Assembly (NCBI RefSeq): GCF_021730435.1
Contig: NZ_JABWGX010000001.1
Coordinates: 124,001-188,000, forward strand
Source of the DNA: Xanthobacter agilis
Lineage (GTDB): Bacteria; Pseudomonadota; Alphaproteobacteria; Rhizobiales; Xanthobacteraceae
Direction: 5' to 3'
Length of the DNA stretch: 64,000 bases
Shown piece by piece: positions 61,153 through 64,000 of this stretch. The position numbers and the translations under genes are program-made. The notes under the pieces are model-generated. The model ran no database searches. It was not told where the DNA came from and saw only the letters and a list, made by a program, of their open reading frames with translations. Position 1 is the first letter of the stretch, and the number at the start of each line of letters is the position of its first letter.

Positions 61153-61643
61153 GCACACAGGACGGGGGAGCGGGACGGGTGAGCGCGAAGCCAGCTTCCG
61201 GGACCCGGCGCCGACGCACCAAGGCGCCGGCGCCCGCTTACATCCTTGAGACCCAGGCCGGCTTCATGCTGCGGCAGGTGATGCAGCGGCACACCACCAT
61301 CTTTGCCGCCCGCATGGGGGAGGAACTGACCGCGACCCAATGGGCCGCGCTGTCCAAGCTGTTCGAGAACGGGCCTTGCTCGCAGAACCTGCTGGGGCGG
61401 CTGACGGCGATGGACGCCGCCACCATCAAGGGCGTGGTGGATCGCCTCGTGAAGCGCAGCCTGGTGGAAACCTGCCCCGATCCGGAGGACGGACGGCGCC
61501 TCGTGGTGGCGCTCACGGGGGAGGGCGCCGCACTGGTGGAGCGTTGCATCCCCATCGCCCACACCATCACGGATGAAACCCTCGCGCCGCTCGATGCACA
61601 GGAGCGGGCGACCTTCCTGGCGCTGCTGGACCGCTTGAAATAG
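61149..61643 (+). CDS. MarR family regulator, NicR-like candidate
   Basis: A 164-residue winged-helix repressor. After a basic disordered N-terminus (about 1-30), YILETQAGFMLRQVMQRHTTIF begins the dimer helix, and the HTH/wing are in LLGRLTAMDAATIKGVVDRLVKRSLVETCPDPEDGRRLVVALTGEG (about 78-122) with the MarR Asp-Arg-Arg signature. It is the last gene of the reductase-to-transporter operon (ATGA overlap). In P. putida, the MarR protein NicR senses 6-hydroxynicotinate; this protein is the only regulator in the island and the obvious candidate to bind the TACAAATGAAA palindromes. That link is inference. Confidence 0.88.
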   Translation: MSTQDGGAGRVSAKPASGTRRRRTKAPAPAYILETQAGFMLRQVMQRHTTIFAARMGEELTATQWAALSKLFENGPCSQNLLGRLTAMDAATIKGVVDRLVKRSLVETCPDPEDGRRLVVALTGEGAALVERCIPIAHTITDETLAPLDAQERATFLALLDRLK

Positions 61644-61683
61644 CGGGGCGGCAGCCTACGCCATTGGCCCCGAGTCTTGACCA

Positions 61684-61712
61684 AAGGCCCATGCTTCAAC
61701 CTCATGGGCCTT
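61684..61712. terminator. Bidirectional stem-loop between MarR and acyl-CoA synthetase genes
   Basis: AAGGCCCATG (61684-61693) and CATGGGCCTT (61703-61712), 10-bp stem, 9-base loop, between convergent stops. No clear T-run. Confidence 0.5.
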
Positions 61713-61717
61713 CGGCA

Positions 61718-63331
61718 TCACCCCCGCGCCCGGAGTTCCCGGCGCAGAATCTTGCCGGTGGCGGTCATGGGCAGCTCTTCGGCGAAGGCCACCTGGCGCG
61801 GGTATTCGTGGGCCGACAGGCGGGCTTTCACATGCTCCTGTAGCTCGCTGGCCAGTTCCGGCGTGCCGCTGAAGCCGGGCTTCAGCACCAGCCATGCCTT
61901 CACCGCCTCGGTGCGCACCGGGTCCGGCACGCCCACCACCGCCGCCAGCGCCACCGCCGGATGCTTCAACAGGCAATCCTCGATCTCCCCCGGCCCGATG
62001 CGGTAGCCGGCGGAGGTGATGACATCGTCGGCCCGGCCCACATACCAGAGGTAGCCGTCTTCATCCTGGCGGCCGCGATCCCCGGTGAGGAGGACCTCGC
62101 CCGCATATTTCTGCGCGGTGGCCTCGGGGTTGCGCCAGTATTCCAGCATCATCACCGGATCACCCGCGCGGATGGCGATGTGGCCCTCTTCGCCCACGGG
62201 CAGCGCCACGCCTGCGTCATCCACGATGCGGACATCGTGGCCGGGCATGGGCTTGCCCATGGCGCCGGCGCGGATGGGGAAGAAATTGGAATTGGAGCCC
62301 ACCACCAGGTTGCATTCCGTCTGGCCGTAGATCTCCCGCGCCTCCACGCCCAGCCGCTCGGCCACGAAGGCGCCGAGCTCCGCGCCCAGGCTCTCGCCGC
62401 CGGTGAGCAGCGAGCGCAGCTTCAGCGCGCGGGGCTTCACATCCGCCTGCCGCAGCAGCTTCAGGGCCGTGGGCGGCAGGAACACGTTGCGCACGCCGTG
62501 ATCGGCCATCAGCGCCATGGCCGCTTCGGGGTCGAACTTCCGCGCGCGATGGGCCAGCACCGGCACGCCCAGGTGCAGGGTGGGGAACAGCACATCGAAC
62601 AGGCCGCCGATCCAGGCCCAATCGGCGGGGGTCCAATGCAGGTCGCCGGGCTGGGGCATGCCCTGGTGGATCACCTGGAGGCACGGCAGGTGGCCGAGCA
62701 GAACCCGGTGGCCGTGCAGCGCGCCCTTGGGATTGCCCGTGGTGCCGGAGGTAAAGATGATGATGCCGGGATCGTCCGGCGTGGTGTCCACCGGCGTGAA
62801 GCGGTCGGAGGCGGCTGCCAGCGCTGCATCGAACAGCCGGGCGTGGCCGGCGCCCGGATCAGAGCCGATGACAAACACATGCTCCAGCTCCGGCAGGCGA
62901 TCGCGCACCCGCTCCAGCTTGGCGAGGCCGGACAGGTCCGTCACCAGCGCCCGCGCGCCCGAGGCGGCAAGCCGGTATTCCAGCGCCTCGTCGCCGAACA
63001 GGGTGAAGAGCGGAACGGAGATCAGGCCCGCCTTGAACGCGCCGATATGGGCGATGGCGGTTTCCGGCGCCTGGGGCAGGAACACGGCCACCCGGTCGCC
63101 GCGCGCGAGCCCGCCGGCGACCAGCGCATTGGCGAAGCGGTTGGTGAGCGCCTTCAGCTCATCGAAGGAATAGGTGCGCGTGGCGCCGCTCTCTTCCACG
63201 AAGATCAGCGCGGGCTTGCCGGTGCCGTCGGCATGGGCGTCGGAACAGGCGACCCCCATGTTGTAGCGCTTGGGGATGTTCCAGGAGAAGGCGCGCCGAA
63301 GGGTTTCATAGCAGGGCGAGGCAGGCGACAT
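61718..63331 (-). CDS. AMP-forming acyl-CoA synthetase/ligase
   Basis: Adenylates a carboxylic acid and transfers it to CoA; 537 residues. P-loop IIFTSGTTGNPKGALHGH (about 190), A5 motif YGQTECN, A7 LLTGDRGRQDEDGYLWYVGRADDVITSAGYRIGPGEIE, and the A10 lysine in MTATGKILRRELRARG. The sequence is closest to medium-chain or aromatic acyl-CoA synthetases. The ATG at 63331 has GGAGG six bases upstream, better than 63346. It is convergent with the nicotinate operon; a role in activating glutarate or another pathway product is possible but unsupported. Confidence 0.9.
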   Translation of the reverse strand: MSPASPCYETLRRAFSWNIPKRYNMGVACSDAHADGTGKPALIFVEESGATRTYSFDELKALTNRFANALVAGGLARGDRVAVFLPQAPETAIAHIGAFKAGLISVPLFTLFGDEALEYRLAASGARALVTDLSGLAKLERVRDRLPELEHVFVIGSDPGAGHARLFDAALAAASDRFTPVDTTPDDPGIIIFTSGTTGNPKGALHGHRVLLGHLPCLQVIHQGMPQPGDLHWTPADWAWIGGLFDVLFPTLHLGVPVLAHRARKFDPEAAMALMADHGVRNVFLPPTALKLLRQADVKPRALKLRSLLTGGESLGAELGAFVAERLGVEAREIYGQTECNLVVGSNSNFFPIRAGAMGKPMPGHDVRIVDDAGVALPVGEEGHIAIRAGDPVMMLEYWRNPEATAQKYAGEVLLTGDRGRQDEDGYLWYVGRADDVITSAGYRIGPGEIEDCLLKHPAVALAAVVGVPDPVRTEAVKAWLVLKPGFSGTPELASELQEHVKARLSAHEYPRQVAFAEELPMTATGKILRRELRARG

Positions 63332-63543
63332 CGGTTTCCTCCGCATGGCGCCATCTTGTCTCGCGCCCCGCCCGCCGGATTCCGGCGGACGGGGCGGGTG
63401 GGCGCCTTGGATGCGTTCAGGAAACGATCGAACGTTTTTTTCCGCGGCAGGTCAAGGGGGCGGAGCAGCAAACGGCGCCGGTGGAGGGCCGGCGCCGCGC
63501 ATGCTGCACGCTGTCCGATCCGCGACCGCCGCGGCGGCACGCC

Positions 63544-64000
63544 TCAATAATAGGAGGCGATCTTCTCCACCTCGGCCTTCGAGCCGAACACCAGCGGGAT
63601 GCGCTGGTGAATGTGGTGGGGCACGATGTCGAGGATGCGGGTCTTGCCGTCGGTGGCGGCGCCCTTGGCCTGCTCGGTGAGGAAGGCGACGGGGTTCGCC
63701 TCATAGATCAGCCGCAGCCGGCCGTTCTCATAGCCCTTGCGCTTGTCGGAGGGGTAGACGTAGACGCCGCCGCGGGTGAAGATGCGGAAGGCATCGGCCA
63801 CCATGGAGCCCACCCAGCGCATGTTGAAGTCCTTGGCCCGCGGCCCGTCCTTGCCGGCGAGGCAATCGGCGATATAGGCCGCCATGGGGGCGTGCCACTG
63901 GCGCACGTTGGACTGGTTGACGCCATATTCCTTGGTCTCGGCGGGGATTTCCACCTGGTCGCGGGCCAGGAAGAAATCGGCCTTGTCCCGGTCGTAGACG
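63544..64000 (-). CDS. Class I fructose-1,6-bisphosphatase, partial (5' end outside window)
   Basis: The C-terminal about 151 residues of a class I FBPase, which hydrolyses fructose 1,6-bisphosphate in gluconeogenesis or the Calvin cycle. Visible landmarks are VNQSNVRQWHAP, RWVGSMVADAFRIFTRGGVYVYPSDKRKG (substrate-binding Arg/Tyr/Lys), GRLRLIYEANPVAFLTEQAKGAA and the terminal HHIHQRIPLVFGSKAEVE. The frame is open to base 64000, so the metal-binding N-terminal half lies beyond the window; the internal GTG at 63954 is not the start. Whether it is cbbF or fbp cannot be told. Confidence 0.92.
   Translation of the reverse strand, partial: VYDRDKADFFLARDQVEIPAETKEYGVNQSNVRQWHAPMAAYIADCLAGKDGPRAKDFNMRWVGSMVADAFRIFTRGGVYVYPSDKRKGYENGRLRLIYEANPVAFLTEQAKGAATDGKTRILDIVPHHIHQRIPLVFGSKAEVEKIASYY

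Noticed and set aside
61718-63331. Acyl-CoA synthetase as a step of the nicotinate pathway
   Set aside because: It is convergent with the nicotinate operon, lacks the operator motif and its sequence does not define a dicarboxylate substrate, so I did not include it in the pathway.

Overview
The window looks like a chromosomal segment of a GC-rich alphaproteobacterium of the order Hyphomicrobiales, most plausibly Xanthobacteraceae (Xanthobacter / Azorhizobium / Ancylobacter-like). Signs of this are a CcrM-type cell-cycle methyltransferase, a class II DAHP synthase, an alphaproteobacterial-type SerC, DUF721 next to mutY, FdxA, a complex I NDUFS4-like subunit, strongly GC-biased codon use, and short dispersed palindromic elements of a kind common in rhizobia. 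No prophage, transposase or CRISPR array was seen. The genus is an inference.

Layout. (1) 1-10161: the 3' part of a class II DAHP synthase, then a long minus-strand cluster running OsmC protein, acyl-CoA-dehydrogenase-like flavoprotein, two-domain rhodanese, ferredoxin-reductase-type flavoprotein, Tat-exported NrtA-like binding protein, permease, ATPase, cyanase. A divergent TetR gene and two AGACAG-type palindromes sit at its head. The mix suggests import and use of cyanate or a cyanate-yielding sulfur/nitrogen compound. (2) 10232-15474: TetR-controlled RND efflux operon. (3) 15791-28489: housekeeping genes (EI24 protein, UbiB-type kinase, LysR/tautomerase pair, DsbA, DUF721, MutY, CcrM, OpgC, Hsp20, SpoU methyltransferase, MgtC). 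(4) 28894-40406: leuC and leuD separated by a 39-codon minus-strand gene, a zincin and cytochrome b561; then a Kef-type antiporter, serC-serA behind a structured leader, a DMT exporter, a second adenine methyltransferase and tRNA-Arg. (5) 40560-45616: complex I subunit, a small secreted protein, a PrpF-family isomerase, tRNA-Pro and a chemoreceptor behind an AT-rich stretch.

(6) 45703-61643 is the most interesting part: a nicotinate catabolic island of the reductive type. It holds nicotinate hydroxylase (NicA plus NicB with three c-type haem motifs), a 7Fe ferredoxin and ferredoxin-NADP reductase, 6-hydroxynicotinate reductase, enamidase, a UPF0280/ApbE-like protein, two tandem DUF1185 proteins, a complete Liv-type ABC transporter, and a MarR regulator comparable to NicR. 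An AT-rich palindromic motif (left half TTTCATTTGTA, right half TACAAATGAAA) recurs in front of nicAB, the reductase, ferredoxin, enamidase and, more weakly, the PrpF-family gene. It is the best candidate for a shared operator. The implied route is nicotinate to 6-hydroxynicotinate (electrons to cytochrome c), then ferredoxin-dependent reduction to tetrahydro-6-oxonicotinate, then ring opening by enamidase. Genes for later steps are not all visible here.

(7) 61718-64000: an AMP-forming acyl-CoA synthetase and the 3' part of a class I fructose-1,6-bisphosphatase, which runs off the window.
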